Source of the DNA: Methylomonas sp. 11b
GTDB lineage: Bacteria > Pseudomonadota > Gammaproteobacteria > Methylococcales > Methylomonadaceae
DNA length: 64,000 bases
NCBI RefSeq assembly: GCF_000515215.1
Contig: NZ_KI911557.1
Span: forward strand, 2,971,741-3,035,740
Reading direction: 5' to 3'
The stretch's first letter is position 1. Each line of letters opens with the position of its first letter. Made by a program: the position numbers and the translations under genes. The notes under the pieces are model-generated. The model worked only from the letters and a program-made list of their open reading frames with translations, was not told where the DNA came from and did not search any database. This document shows, piece by piece, positions 18,141-27,434 of the stretch.

Positions 18141-18707
18141 ATGCGGTATACGAGCCTACACAGGTTCTTGGCAAACACCGGCGCAGTGGCGCGGCGGTGT
18201 GTGTTAATGCTGTTGCTAAGCTGTTTACCATCGCCGCAGTCGGGCAGAGCGGACGAGCCGCGCTTTAACGAGACAGAACTTAAAGCAGCGTATTTATACA
18301 ACTTTGCCTACTTCGTTACTTGGCCGACAGCCAATAAGGCGTTTCAGTTTTGCAGTTACGCCAATTCGCCGGTCACCGGCATACTGGCAAAACTGATCGA
18401 AGGCGAGCGGGTAAACGATTTACCGATTCAGCTGATTATCGACCCAATACCCGAACAATTGCACGAATGCCAAGTGATTTATATTCCGGCGCAACAGGAA
18501 AGAATTCTCGCCGCGACCCTGGAGTTTGTCAGACCATTTCCGGTGTTGACGGTCAGCGATATCGCCGATTTCGAACACCGAGGCGGCATGATCCGTCTGG
18601 CTAACGACGGCCTTCGGGTTCAACCGGTTATACAACTGAAAAATGTGACGCGAATAGGGCTGGCGATTAGTTCCAAGCTATTGCGCAGTTCGCGGCTGAT
18701 TGAGTAG
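18141..18707 (+). CDS. YfiR family (DUF4154) periplasmic protein
   Basis: A 188-residue secreted protein. A signal peptide (RCVLMLLLSCLPSPQSGRA) is followed by ELKAAYLYNFAYFVTWP, the family hallmark, and ends with the conserved segment GGMIRLANDGLRVQPVIQLKNVTRIGLAISSKLLRSSRLIE. In Pseudomonas, YfiR represses the diguanylate cyclase YfiN in the periplasm. The start codon directly abuts the receptor stop, so the pair is coupled. No sensor kinase or GGDEF gene follows, although these are common third partners. Confidence 0.88.
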   Translation: MRYTSLHRFLANTGAVARRCVLMLLLSCLPSPQSGRADEPRFNETELKAAYLYNFAYFVTWPTANKAFQFCSYANSPVTGILAKLIEGERVNDLPIQLIIDPIPEQLHECQVIYIPAQQERILAATLEFVRPFPVLTVSDIADFEHRGGMIRLANDGLRVQPVIQLKNVTRIGLAISSKLLRSSRLIE

Positions 18708-18906
18708 CTGCCGGTAGCAATTCTCTGGACAATTTTGAACATGGCTCAACGAGAGTTACTGAACTCGCCGCCGCGCACGGGTCTGTATCTGTGCCGTCGA
18801 ATGCATATGAGCGACTTTGGAACTGATGGGCGGCACACCCAAGTATCTGAACAAGTAAATCAGGGTACAGGATTAACCGTTACCCTGAATCAAATTGGCC
18901 TTATAA

Positions 18907-19626
18907 CTAGCGCACCGAATTAACGGTACGTTCCAGTTCTTCGCGGCTGAGATGGCGCACATCCTTGCCTTTCACCATGTATATCACCTGCTCGCAGACA
19001 TTGCAGGAGTGGTCGCCTATCCGCTCCAAAGCCCTGGCTGCCCACAACATATCCAAGGCTCTGGTGATGTTACGCGGGTTTTCCATCATCTGCGTGATCA
19101 ATTGGCGGGTGATGCTGGTGTATTCCCGGTCTACCTTGGCGTCCTGTTCAGTGATGGCAATCACTTCCTCAACATCGTTTCGGGCATAAGCATCCAATGC
19201 GCCGTTCAGCATATCCTTGACCAAATTCAGCAGATGTTCGATTTCGTAATACTTGTCCTGATAATAATCGGCACCTTCCAGACGCATGGTCATTTTGGCG
19301 ATACGCGCCGCTTCGTCGCCAATTCGCTCCAAGTCGGTGATGATCTTGATCGTCGCGATCAACATCCGTAAATCAAAAGCCGCCGGCTGGCGCTTGGCCA
19401 TGATTTCGGTGCACTCATGGTCGATGTCTTTTTCCATCTCGTTGACGTACTGGTCTTGCTGCACCACTTTTTCGGCATTTTCCATGTCGTTACTCATGAA
19501 AGCCTTGGTCGCCAAATCGACTTGCTGCTCAACCAGGCCGCCCATGGTCAGCACTTTGTTGCGAATATCTTCCATCTCCTCGTTGAATTGACGGGAAATG
19601 TGCTGTTTGATTTTGCTGTTATCCAT
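18907..19626 (-). CDS. phoU: Phosphate signalling protein PhoU
   Basis: A 239-residue protein of two three-helix PhoU repeats with the metal-binding E/DxxxD-type segments (GLVEQQVDLATKAFMSNDMENAEKVV; LERIGDEAARIAKMT; LERIGDHSCNVCEQV). PhoU links Pst transporter activity to the PhoR-PhoB system and prevents toxic phosphate uptake. It is the last gene of the pst operon, 10 bp after pstB, the usual order. Confidence 0.95.
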   Translation of the reverse strand: MDNSKIKQHISRQFNEEMEDIRNKVLTMGGLVEQQVDLATKAFMSNDMENAEKVVQQDQYVNEMEKDIDHECTEIMAKRQPAAFDLRMLIATIKIITDLERIGDEAARIAKMTMRLEGADYYQDKYYEIEHLLNLVKDMLNGALDAYARNDVEEVIAITEQDAKVDREYTSITRQLITQMMENPRNITRALDMLWAARALERIGDHSCNVCEQVIYMVKGKDVRHLSREELERTVNSVR

Positions 19627-19636
19627 TGTCTACCTC

Positions 19637-20470
19637 CTAGCCGTACCTGCCGGTAATGTAATCTTCTGTTTGTTTTTTCGCCGGATTGGTAAACAACTCG
19701 CTGGTTTCACCAAATTCGATTAATTCGCCCATGTACATAAAAGCGGTGAAATCGGATACCCGCGCCGCCTGCTGCATATTATGGGTGACGATCACTATCG
19801 TATATTTTTCTTTCAATTCGTTAATCAATTCTTCGATTTTCAAGGTCGAGATTGGATCCAACGCCGAAGCCGGCTCGTCCAACAGGATCACTTCCGGCTC
19901 AATGGCAATCGCCCTGGCAATCACCAACCTTTGCTGTTGACCGCCGGACATACCCAAGGCATTGTCGTTCAGTCGATCCTTCATCTCATCCCAAAGCGCC
20001 GCGCCGCGCAAGGATTTTTCCACCACTTCGTCGAGTATACGGCGGTCGTTGATGCCTTGAATCCTTAAGCCGTAGGCGACGTTTTCGTAAATGGTTTTCG
20101 GAAACGGATTGGGCTTTTGAAACACCATCCCCACTCGCCGGCGCAGAGCCGCGACATTCACCGATTTATCGTAAATATCCTCGCCATCCAGCAGAATCTT
20201 GCCTTTGATGGTGACGCCGTCGACCAGATCGTTCATCCGGTTGATACAGCGCAATAGCGTCGATTTGCCGCAACCGCTGGGACCGATATAAGCGGTCACT
20301 TTCTTGTGCGGCATTTCCATATTCACGCTATGCAAGGCCTGCTTCTGGCCGTAGAACAAGTCCAGGTTTTCGACTTTGATGCAGGTTTCTAGCTGTTCGG
20401 CGCTTTTTCTGTCTTCCCTTTTCAACGCACTAATGTCAATGGCGTGGGTATTCTTTTGGGCTGTTGTCAT
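19637..20470 (-). CDS. pstB: Phosphate ABC transporter ATP-binding protein PstB
   Basis: A 277-residue ABC ATPase. Walker A is GPSGCGKST, the signature is MSGGQQQR, Walker B is [12 protein letters not shown], and the H-loop is [18 protein letters not shown], with [10 protein letters not shown] typical of PstB. Residues 1-30 form a short polar extension before [12 protein letters not shown]. It energises phosphate import through PstC-PstA. It lies 36 bp from pstA. Confidence 0.96.
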   Translation of the reverse strand: MTTAQKNTHAIDISALKREDRKSAEQLETCIKVENLDLFYGQKQALHSVNMEMPHKKVTAYIGPSGCGKSTLLRCINRMNDLVDGVTIKGKILLDGEDIYDKSVNVAALRRRVGMVFQKPNPFPKTIYENVAYGLRIQGINDRRILDEVVEKSLRGAALWDEMKDRLNDNALGMSGGQQQRLVIARAIAIEPEVILLDEPASALDPISTLKIEELINELKEKYTIVIVTHNMQQAARVSDFTAFMYMGELIEFGETSELFTNPAKKQTEDYITGRYG

Positions 20471-20506
20471 GGTATGGGGTCCAGTCTTCCGGATGGATAT
20501 GCGAAT

Positions 20507-22162
20507 TTAATTTTCCAGGGCGCGGTATTTTTCCCGCAGATTGTTACGTATCGAGATAGCGAACATATTCAGACCGATAATCACCATCACCAGTAATAAT
20601 GACGTCGCGTAAACCAAAGGTCTGGCGGCCTCGACATTCGGACTCTGGAAGCCGACGTCGTAAATATGAAACCCTAAATGCATAAACTTTCTATCCAGAT
20701 GCAAATAAGGAAAATTGCCGTCTAAAGGTAAAGTCGGCGCCAGTTTCACTACGCCGACCAGCATCAAGGGTGCTACCTCGCCGGCGGCGCGCGCCACCGC
20801 TAAAATCAAGCCGGTCATGATCGCCGGGCTAGCCATCGGCAATACGGTGCGCCATAGGGTTTCGGCTTTGGTTGCGCCCAGCGCCAAGCTACCTTCTCGA
20901 ATCGATTTGGGAATCCGCGACAAACCTTCCTCGGTGGCCACGATTACCACCGGCAGGGTCATCAAGGCCAGCGTCAACGAGGCCCACAGCAAACCGGGCG
21001 TACCGAAGACCGGGGCGGGCGCGGCTTCCGGGAAAAACAAGCGGTCGATATTGCCGCCAATGATGTACACGAAAAAACCCAAGCCGAACACACCGTAAAC
21101 GATGGACGGTACGCCGGCCAGATTATTAACGGCAATTCGGATCACTCGGGTAATAAAGCCCTGCTTGGCGTATTCACGTAGGTAAACCGCAGCGATTACC
21201 CCGAACGGCGTGACGACGACCGCCATCAACATCACCATCAACACAGTACCGAAAATAGCCGGGAAAATACCGCCTTCGGTATTGGCTTCACGCGGTTCGT
21301 CGCTCACAAAAGTGGCGAAATTAGCGACATATTCGCCGCATTTGTCCAGCACGCTCATCGTGTTGGGGCGGGTCATTTTCACCACCCGATTCAAGGGCAG
21401 ACTAATTTCCTTGTTTCCGGCTTCCGCAACCACCAAGCTATAGCGCTTGCTTTCCTTGCTCAGCTTGCCGATTTGTTGCTGGATGACTTGGTATTGTTTT
21501 TCATAAGTCTGTTTTTGCGCGGCAAACTCCTGCTTAGCCGTATCGTTCCAGGCATTTTTCAGTTCCAAGCCGCGTTGCTTCAGACGCAGACGCTCCAATT
21601 CATAGTTAATCGCCCCAACTTCATGGTCTTGTAAGCTATCGATTTCGTCGTGTTGTTCCAAAACTGTCGCCAGTTTCTGCTGCGCCACCTGCCAGGCCTG
21701 CTCGCCTTGGGCGATTACCACGCCATCTTCCTTCACCGCCAGCAATCTGCCGTAGAAATTGCCCCACTCGCGGCGTTCGACCATGATCAAATCGTCCGGC
21801 GTGGATTGGCTGTGAATGTATTGCTGCTGGATCCAGCGAAAATCGCTACCGAGAATATCGCGGTTACCGGTTTTTACCAGATGCTGCACCAAGTATTCGC
21901 CGTTATCCAGCAACTCATGGCCGGCGGCCCTGGCTTGCGCTGCGGGCAGTAACGAAGTCGCCACCGCTTCACCGATGATGGCGCTTTCCGGGCCATCGCG
22001 ATCTTGATAACGATATTCAATGATGTCGGCCGGCCAGAAATGGCCCAAGCCCCGCACCGCAATTAGCAGCAGCAAGCCCACCACCAGTATCAGATTTAAA
22101 CTGACCGCGCCGGCGGTCATCCATATCCAGGGCGAACCGCTCTTAAACCATGCTTTCATCAT
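20507..22162 (-). CDS. pstA: Phosphate ABC transporter permease PstA, extended form
   Basis: A 551-residue permease, nearly twice the length of E. coli PstA (about 296). One TM (LILVVGLLLLIAVRGLGHFWPADII) is followed by an inserted region of about 230 residues with a predicted coiled coil (QQKLATVLEQHDEIDSLQDHEVGAINYELERLRLKQRGLELKNAW), then the canonical six-TM permease with the EAA loop EEGLSRIPKSIREGSLALGATKAETLWR. The long form pairs with long PstC in many gammaproteobacteria. Two consecutive ATGs occur; the start overlaps pstC by 4 bp. Confidence 0.93.
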   Translation of the reverse strand: MMKAWFKSGSPWIWMTAGAVSLNLILVVGLLLLIAVRGLGHFWPADIIEYRYQDRDGPESAIIGEAVATSLLPAAQARAAGHELLDNGEYLVQHLVKTGNRDILGSDFRWIQQQYIHSQSTPDDLIMVERREWGNFYGRLLAVKEDGVVIAQGEQAWQVAQQKLATVLEQHDEIDSLQDHEVGAINYELERLRLKQRGLELKNAWNDTAKQEFAAQKQTYEKQYQVIQQQIGKLSKESKRYSLVVAEAGNKEISLPLNRVVKMTRPNTMSVLDKCGEYVANFATFVSDEPREANTEGGIFPAIFGTVLMVMLMAVVVTPFGVIAAVYLREYAKQGFITRVIRIAVNNLAGVPSIVYGVFGLGFFVYIIGGNIDRLFFPEAAPAPVFGTPGLLWASLTLALMTLPVVIVATEEGLSRIPKSIREGSLALGATKAETLWRTVLPMASPAIMTGLILAVARAAGEVAPLMLVGVVKLAPTLPLDGNFPYLHLDRKFMHLGFHIYDVGFQSPNVEAARPLVYATSLLLVMVIIGLNMFAISIRNNLREKYRALEN

Positions 22163-24438
22163 AATGAGCTGTATTTTTGTCTTAGATTCTGCCGAATGAC
22201 TTCAGCCAGCGTGTTGACTACAAAAGTGAACATGAACAGCACCAAGGCCGCCAGGAACAACACCCGATAGTGGGTGCTATTCACTTCCGATTCAGGCATC
22301 TCTACGGCGATATTGGCGGACAGCGTGCGCAGACCCTGAAAGATGCTCAAATCCATCACCGCAGTATTGCCGGTGGCCATTAACACAATCATCGTCTCGC
22401 CGACCGCGCGGCCGAAACCGATCATGATCGCCGAAAAAATACCGGGGCTGGCGGTCAGTAACACCACCTTGGTCATGGTCTGCCAAGGCGTAGCGCCCAA
22501 CGCCAACGAACCGGTCGTCAAATGTTTGGGCACGCTGAAAATCGCATCTTCGGCAATGGAGAAAATCATCGGAATCACAGCAAAACCCATCGCTAAACCA
22601 ACCACCAGAGTATTGCGTTGATCGTAACCGATGCCGAATTCCTCTCGCATCCAGGTGCGCAAATCGCCGTGAAAACACAAGGCTTCGATGGACGGACTTA
22701 ACTGAAAAGACAACCAGGCGCCGAATATGACCACCGGGATCAGCACCACCGCATCCCAGCCGTCCGGAATTTTGTGACGGGTTTGTTCCGGTACGAATTG
22801 CCAAAAATAAGCAAAAATCATCACCGACAAGGGCACGATCATCAACAACGCAAAAATCCCGGTCAGATTGGCTTCCACGAAAGGCGCCAGCCACAAACCG
22901 GCCAAAAAGCCCAGAATCACGGTCGGCAAAGCGCCCATGATTTCCACGCCCGGCTTCACGTACTGGCGCACGCTGGGCGCCATGAAATAGCCAGTATAAA
23001 TCGCCCCAAACAAAGCCAGCGGCACGCCCATCAACATCGCGTAGAACGAAGCTTTTAAGGTGCCGAACACCAGCGGCGTTAAGCTCATTTTCGGTTCGAA
23101 ATCGTTACTGGCCGCCGATGATTGCCAGATGTAATCGGGTTTTGGATAACTTTCGTACCAAACCTTGTTCCATAACGAACTCCACGACACTTCCGGATGT
23201 TCGTTTTCGATAGTCCAATGATTGATTTTGCCGTCTTCGGTTTGCAGTAACATCGCGTTGGCGCGCGGCGACAAGGTGACGGAAACAGGCTTTCCGCCGG
23301 CGATTTTTTCCTTGATCAATTCCCGTGCGGCGGTGGAACTGTATATCCCGATCTCGCCGTTGGCGTCGGCTGCCAACATGCCTTTGCGGCGCTGTTCCGG
23401 GTTAATGGTAATAATCGGCGCGTCGGATACCTTAAACGCCCGCAATTTTTCAATGCTGAAATGGTTTTGCTGGTCGCGGACCATGGACCACTGCGCCATC
23501 ACACCGCTGGTATCGCCTATCAACAGCGAAATATCGCCGTTCAAGAACTCCATGCTGCTGATTTGCACACCTTGGTTCAGCACATTCAGTTTATGTTTGA
23601 TCTCGGGCTTACTCTTGTCGAGAATGTCCACCACCGTCAAATCCCCGGAACGGCTGGCCAGATAAAGATTGTGCAGTTCTTTATCCAGCAGGATGAAATC
23701 GACTCCGTCAGCAGCCATCTCGATCACCGAATCGGTGGCCTCCCAAGTCGCTTCGTCGTCGAACAGCGATTCTTTTTTACTGAGACTGCTCAACACCATA
23801 CGGTTATCAGCGGTTTTTGCCAGCAAAGTGCTGTTTTTATCGCCTAACTTCACCGCCAGCTTGGTTAGCGCCTGGCCTTGCTTATCCACCACCAGCGGTT
23901 CGGCGCCTAGCGGATATTGAATAGCCGGGGTAATTGCCCGCTTCCCATTGGGATATGACAGTTTGTAATCGTGCCTAACGACCACGGCACGGCCATCCGA
24001 CAAACCAAAGGCGATGACACCTTTATCGACGCCGCCGTGCGCGTAGCTGGTGATTTGCACTTGCTCGGGAATCGGCAATGCTTCGGTGCGAATCAGCTGG
24101 CCGGTGGCGACGCTAAAAAATATCGCTTTGCCGGTATCGGTAAAACGCACGGCCACTTCGTTCTGCTCTTCCATCGACAGAAAAACGGTATTGCCCAGCG
24201 CCTGCTCGGGTACGTCGTAACGGCCGATCACTTCCGCATGAGAGGGCAGCAGTATCGGAAAAACCACATACAACAGATAAAAAAAGATTAACACCACTGC
24301 CAGGATAATACTCAACCCGCCGGCTACGACGCCGCGAGCCACCATTTTGTCCTTTACTAGCCGCCAACGCTGATAGCGCTCACTAGTCGCCGTCTGAAAC
24401 AGCGTGGCTTTCGCTTGAGTGGAATGGGCTTCAGTCAT
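22159..24438 (-). CDS. pstC: Phosphate ABC transporter permease PstC, extended form
   Basis: A 759-residue permease. One TM near residue 45 is followed by about 390 residues of repeat-like beta strands (AVRFTDTGKAIFFSV; LYLASRSGDLTVVDI; ISLLIGDTSGVMAQWSM; GMLAADANGEIGIYSS) that read as a periplasmic WD40-like propeller. The C-terminal permease follows, with the EAA loop EDAIFSVPKHLTTGSLALGATPWQTM. E. coli PstC is about 319 residues and lacks the propeller. This domain is known in long PstC proteins but its ligand is not. It lies 216 bp after pstS, with a terminator in that gap. Confidence 0.93.
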   Translation of the reverse strand: MTEAHSTQAKATLFQTATSERYQRWRLVKDKMVARGVVAGGLSIILAVVLIFFYLLYVVFPILLPSHAEVIGRYDVPEQALGNTVFLSMEEQNEVAVRFTDTGKAIFFSVATGQLIRTEALPIPEQVQITSYAHGGVDKGVIAFGLSDGRAVVVRHDYKLSYPNGKRAITPAIQYPLGAEPLVVDKQGQALTKLAVKLGDKNSTLLAKTADNRMVLSSLSKKESLFDDEATWEATDSVIEMAADGVDFILLDKELHNLYLASRSGDLTVVDILDKSKPEIKHKLNVLNQGVQISSMEFLNGDISLLIGDTSGVMAQWSMVRDQQNHFSIEKLRAFKVSDAPIITINPEQRRKGMLAADANGEIGIYSSTAARELIKEKIAGGKPVSVTLSPRANAMLLQTEDGKINHWTIENEHPEVSWSSLWNKVWYESYPKPDYIWQSSAASNDFEPKMSLTPLVFGTLKASFYAMLMGVPLALFGAIYTGYFMAPSVRQYVKPGVEIMGALPTVILGFLAGLWLAPFVEANLTGIFALLMIVPLSVMIFAYFWQFVPEQTRHKIPDGWDAVVLIPVVIFGAWLSFQLSPSIEALCFHGDLRTWMREEFGIGYDQRNTLVVGLAMGFAVIPMIFSIAEDAIFSVPKHLTTGSLALGATPWQTMTKVVLLTASPGIFSAIMIGFGRAVGETMIVLMATGNTAVMDLSIFQGLRTLSANIAVEMPESEVNSTHYRVLFLAALVLFMFTFVVNTLAEVIRQNLRQKYSSL

Positions 24439-24496
24439 AACAAGGTATCGTGGGTTAACAAAAAGCGGCGCCGAACAATCGCAACGCGGTCAGAGA

Positions 24497-24531
24497 CAAA
24501 AAAGCCGATAAAACTGGAGAATTATCGGCTT
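24497..24531 (-). terminator. Terminator/attenuator between pstS and pstC
   Basis: On the minus strand a 10-bp stem AAGCCGATAA/TTATCGGCTT (24522-24531 with 24502-24511) with a 10-base loop is followed by TTTTTT. Placed after the pstS stop and before pstC, it should let most transcripts end after pstS, giving more binding protein than permease. Confidence 0.88.
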
Positions 24532-24654
24532 GATATTATACAAGATCATCCGCCATTACTTGGCGAGAGGGGCAATGACATTGTTGGTATTAGCCAATCC
24601 CTTGCTGCATCCATGCAGAATTGTCCCTTTATCAGGCATCCTTGGCTGATGTAA

Positions 24655-25644
24655 TTACTGAATCAGAGTCAAAGCTTTTTCGACTGCCTTGGCTGGCAGC
24701 GGAATATAGCCGTCCTTGATCACGACTTGTTGGCCGGTTTTGGACAAGACCATTTTGAAAAACTCTTTTTCCATAGGGGCCAGCGGCTCGTTAGGTTTTT
24801 TGTTTACGTAAATATACAAGAAACGTGACAACGGATAGGCACCTGATGTAGCGTTCTCAGGAGAAGCTTCAACAAACGGCTGGCCGTCTTTCAGCGCCAG
24901 CGGCACGGCTTTTACACCCGAGGTGGAATAACCGATACCGGAATAACCGATGCCGTTTGCTGAGGTCGTAACCGATTGCACAACCGAAGCGGAACCAGGC
25001 TGTTCGTTGACGTTGCTTTTGAAATCGCCTTTGCACAGTGCTTCGTCTTTAAAGAAACCGTAAGTACCGGACACCGAGTTACGGCCATACAACTGAATAG
25101 GTTTGCTTGCCCAACCGCCAGTCAGGCCGGCTTGGCCCCAAGTGGTGATATCAGTGGCATAACCACATTTACGGGTTGAGGACAAAATCGCATCCACTTG
25201 CGGAATGCTTAAGCCTTTAACCGGGTTGTCCTTGTTAACGAAAACCGCCAGGGCATCGATAGCAACCGGAATCGCGGTCGGTTTGTAACCGTATTTGCTT
25301 TCGAAGTCGTCGATTTCGTTATCTTTCATTTTCCGGCTCATCGGACCCAGGTTAGCGGTACCTTCGGTCAACGCTGGTGGAGCGGTCGAAGAACCGGCTG
25401 CTTGAATCTGAATGTTGACGTTGGGATAAATCTTGCCGAATTCTTCGGCCCACAAGGTCATCAAGTTAGCCAAAGTATCCGAGCCAACGCTGGAGATGTT
25501 GCCGGACACGCCGCTGGCTGCCGCATATTCAGGCAAAGCCGGATCCAATGTCGCGGGAGCCGCCACTGCTTCACCGCCGAGCAAAGCAGCCGATGCAAAA
25601 CCAAATCCTAAAACCAGCGATTTCAGCTTGAATGTATTTTTCAT
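24655..25644 (-). CDS. pstS: Phosphate ABC transporter substrate-binding protein PstS
   Basis: A 329-residue periplasmic binding protein with a signal peptide ending at about GGEAVAA. The phosphate-binding segments are [37 protein letters not shown] and [24 protein letters not shown]. It captures phosphate for PstCAB. It is the first gene of the pst operon and is preceded by a Pho box (25716-25733). Confidence 0.95.
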   Translation of the reverse strand: MKNTFKLKSLVLGFGFASAALLGGEAVAAPATLDPALPEYAAASGVSGNISSVGSDTLANLMTLWAEEFGKIYPNVNIQIQAAGSSTAPPALTEGTANLGPMSRKMKDNEIDDFESKYGYKPTAIPVAIDALAVFVNKDNPVKGLSIPQVDAILSSTRKCGYATDITTWGQAGLTGGWASKPIQLYGRNSVSGTYGFFKDEALCKGDFKSNVNEQPGSASVVQSVTTSANGIGYSGIGYSTSGVKAVPLALKDGQPFVEASPENATSGAYPLSRFLYIYVNKKPNEPLAPMEKEFFKMVLSKTGQQVVIKDGYIPLPAKAVEKALTLIQ

Positions 25645-25693
25645 ATATTTTCTCGAAATGTTTAAAACTTAAGATTCATATTGCCAACCTAGC

Positions 25694-25733
25694 GTGACAA
25701 TAGTATGAAGCAAATATGACAGTTTTATGACAA
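25694..25733 (-). promoter_or_regulatory. Pho box and phased half-sites upstream of pstS
   Basis: On the minus strand 25733-25716 reads TTGTCATAAAACTGTCAT: two 7-bp repeats separated by 4 bp, matching the PhoB consensus. Ten bases downstream is TACTAT (25705-25700), a good -10 box, the normal geometry for a PhoB-activated sigma-70 promoter. Two weaker copies (GCTTCAT and TTGTCAC) continue the same 11-bp phase to 25694, overlapping the -10. Confidence 0.85.
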
Positions 25734-25763
25734 AAACACCCAATTCTAACCGGCCGCTAAAAT

Positions 25764-26270
25764 CTAGCGCCCGCCAGATCCAACCCGGATGTATTCCAGC
25801 TTTAAAAAACTGTAGCTAAAATCAACGGCTTGATCGTTTTTAACATCGTCCCTGGCAACTTCCCGCCATTGACTGGCATCGATCTCCGGGAAAAAAGTGT
25901 CGCCCGCGAAAGTTTTGTGGATTTCGGTCAGGTACAAATAATCGGCATACGACAGCATTGCTTCGTATAAGGTGGCGCCGCCAATCACGAATAATTCCGG
26001 GCTATCGGCATAGCGTTGCAACACGCTATCGATGTCGCCAAACACCCTGCAACCGGGCTGCTGATAACTCGGATCGCGGCTGATAATGATGTTCTCCCGT
26101 CCCGGCAAAGGCCGGCCGATAGCCTCAAACGTTTTACGGCCCATCAAGATCGGCGCACCCATAGTGATTTGCTTGAAGCGTTTCAAGTCGGCCGAGAGAT
26201 GCCAAGGCATTTGGCCGTTCAGGCCAATGGCACGATTACTGGCCATCGCCACGATCAGTGATATTTTCAT
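25764..26270 (-). CDS. folA: Dihydrofolate reductase
   Basis: A 168-residue enzyme that reduces dihydrofolate to tetrahydrofolate with NADPH. The N-terminus MKISLIVAMASNRAIGLNGQMPWHLSADLKRFK contains the catalytic PWHL/D loop, followed by ILMGRKTFEAIGRPLPGRENIIISR and LFVIGGATLYEAMLSYADYLYLTEI, all diagnostic for chromosomal DHFR. It starts 56 bp from the divergent asparaginase gene and ends just before the pstS promoter. Confidence 0.95.
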   Translation of the reverse strand: MKISLIVAMASNRAIGLNGQMPWHLSADLKRFKQITMGAPILMGRKTFEAIGRPLPGRENIIISRDPSYQQPGCRVFGDIDSVLQRYADSPELFVIGGATLYEAMLSYADYLYLTEIHKTFAGDTFFPEIDASQWREVARDDVKNDQAVDFSYSFLKLEYIRVGSGGR

Positions 26271-26326
26271 GCGGAGTGTTTAAGATGGGCTTTGTAAGCA
26301 AAACATCATACTAGAAACCATCGTTT

Positions 26327-27343
26327 ATGAAGAAAAACATCCTGCTGGTGTTTACCGGCGGCACCATTGGCTCGCAGCTTAGCGGCGACACCATCAATAC
26401 CGACGGCAAAGCCGGCTTTAAATTATTGCAAGGCTTTGCAGAACAAGACCCCAAGCCCAATTCCGTAAGCTTCAAAACCTTGCAGCCCTTGCAGATTCTC
26501 AGCGAAAACCTGCATCCCAGTCATTGGCCGCAAATCATCGCTTCGATTGAAGCCGAGGATCTAAGCCAATTTGACGGCATCATCGTCACCCACGGCACTG
26601 ACAGCTTGGCCTTTAGCGCTGCGGCACTGAGCCTGTACTTCAATGGCTTGTCGATTCCGCTGCTGCTGGTTTCCAGCGATTTGCCGCTGGACAACTCGCA
26701 CGCAAACGGCGCGGCGAACTTTCTTTGTGCGGTGGAATTTATCCGCCAACTCGGTCTGGCCGGCGTGTTTGTGCCGTATCGAAATCCGGGGCAAGTCATG
26801 CAGATTCATCTCGGCAGCCGTCTATCATCCTGCCTGCCGCTGAGTAGCGATTTCATCAGCGTGCAGTCGCAGGCCTGGATGCGCTTCGAGGGCGGGCGAT
26901 TCCAGCCTCTGCAAGATTTGGCACTAAGCGACCGTTCGCCAATTTCGCTTAAACCCGACTTTTCCAAACGCATATTGTTGATCAGACCTTATCCCGGTCT
27001 GGATTACTCGGCATACCATCTCGACAAGGTCGATGCAGTGCTGCACGACCTGTACCATTCCGGGACGGCTTGCGCGTCAAGTGCAGCAGGAGAGCAATAC
27101 AGCCTGGTGGAGTTCGTCAAACATTGCATCAGACAGGGTGTCAAAATTTATCTGACACCGGCGCTATATTCAGAAAGCGCATACGCCTCAACTCGCGAGC
27201 TGTTGGATGTGGGCGCGGAAATGATCTGGAATACGTCGTTGGAAGCGGCTTACGCCAAATTACTATTGGCTTACGGCAATTTCGACACACCGCAGGCAAT
27301 TTCTGGGTTTTTGCCACAGAACTTGGCCCACGAACAACTGTAA
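26327..27343 (+). CDS. ansA: Type I (cytoplasmic) L-asparaginase
   Basis: A 338-residue asparaginase/glutaminase-family protein with no signal peptide. The first catalytic Thr lies in LLVFTGGTIGSQ and the second triad in GIIVTHGTDSLAFSAAAL, followed by the C-terminal domain. It hydrolyses asparagine to aspartate and ammonia in the family. It is divergent from folA and monocistronic, with a stem-loop 54 bp downstream. Substrate preference within the family (asparaginase versus related amidases) is not decided by the sequence. Confidence 0.85.
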   Translation: MKKNILLVFTGGTIGSQLSGDTINTDGKAGFKLLQGFAEQDPKPNSVSFKTLQPLQILSENLHPSHWPQIIASIEAEDLSQFDGIIVTHGTDSLAFSAAALSLYFNGLSIPLLLVSSDLPLDNSHANGAANFLCAVEFIRQLGLAGVFVPYRNPGQVMQIHLGSRLSSCLPLSSDFISVQSQAWMRFEGGRFQPLQDLALSDRSPISLKPDFSKRILLIRPYPGLDYSAYHLDKVDAVLHDLYHSGTACASSAAGEQYSLVEFVKHCIRQGVKIYLTPALYSESAYASTRELLDVGAEMIWNTSLEAAYAKLLLAYGNFDTPQAISGFLPQNLAHEQL

Positions 27344-27396
27344 TTACGGTTGGATTTTATAGTGCGTCGAGCCTGACGGCTCAACTGTAGCGAGGG

Positions 27397-27420
27397 GCGG
27401 ATTGCCAAAAGGCAATCCGC
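27397..27420. terminator. Bidirectional stem-loop between ansA and the FlgO-like gene
   Basis: A perfect 10-bp stem, GCGGATTGCC (27397-27406) with GGCAATCCGC (27411-27420), and an AAAA loop between convergent genes. The flanking T tracts are short, so termination efficiency is uncertain. Confidence 0.75.
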
Positions 27421-27434
27421 TTAATAGTTGGGTA

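Noticed and set aside
18735..18923. A 62-codon plus-strand frame after the YfiR gene, considered as a truncated signalling partner.
   Set aside because: It shows no GGDEF, kinase or other domain, no ribosome-binding site, and overlaps the end of phoU.
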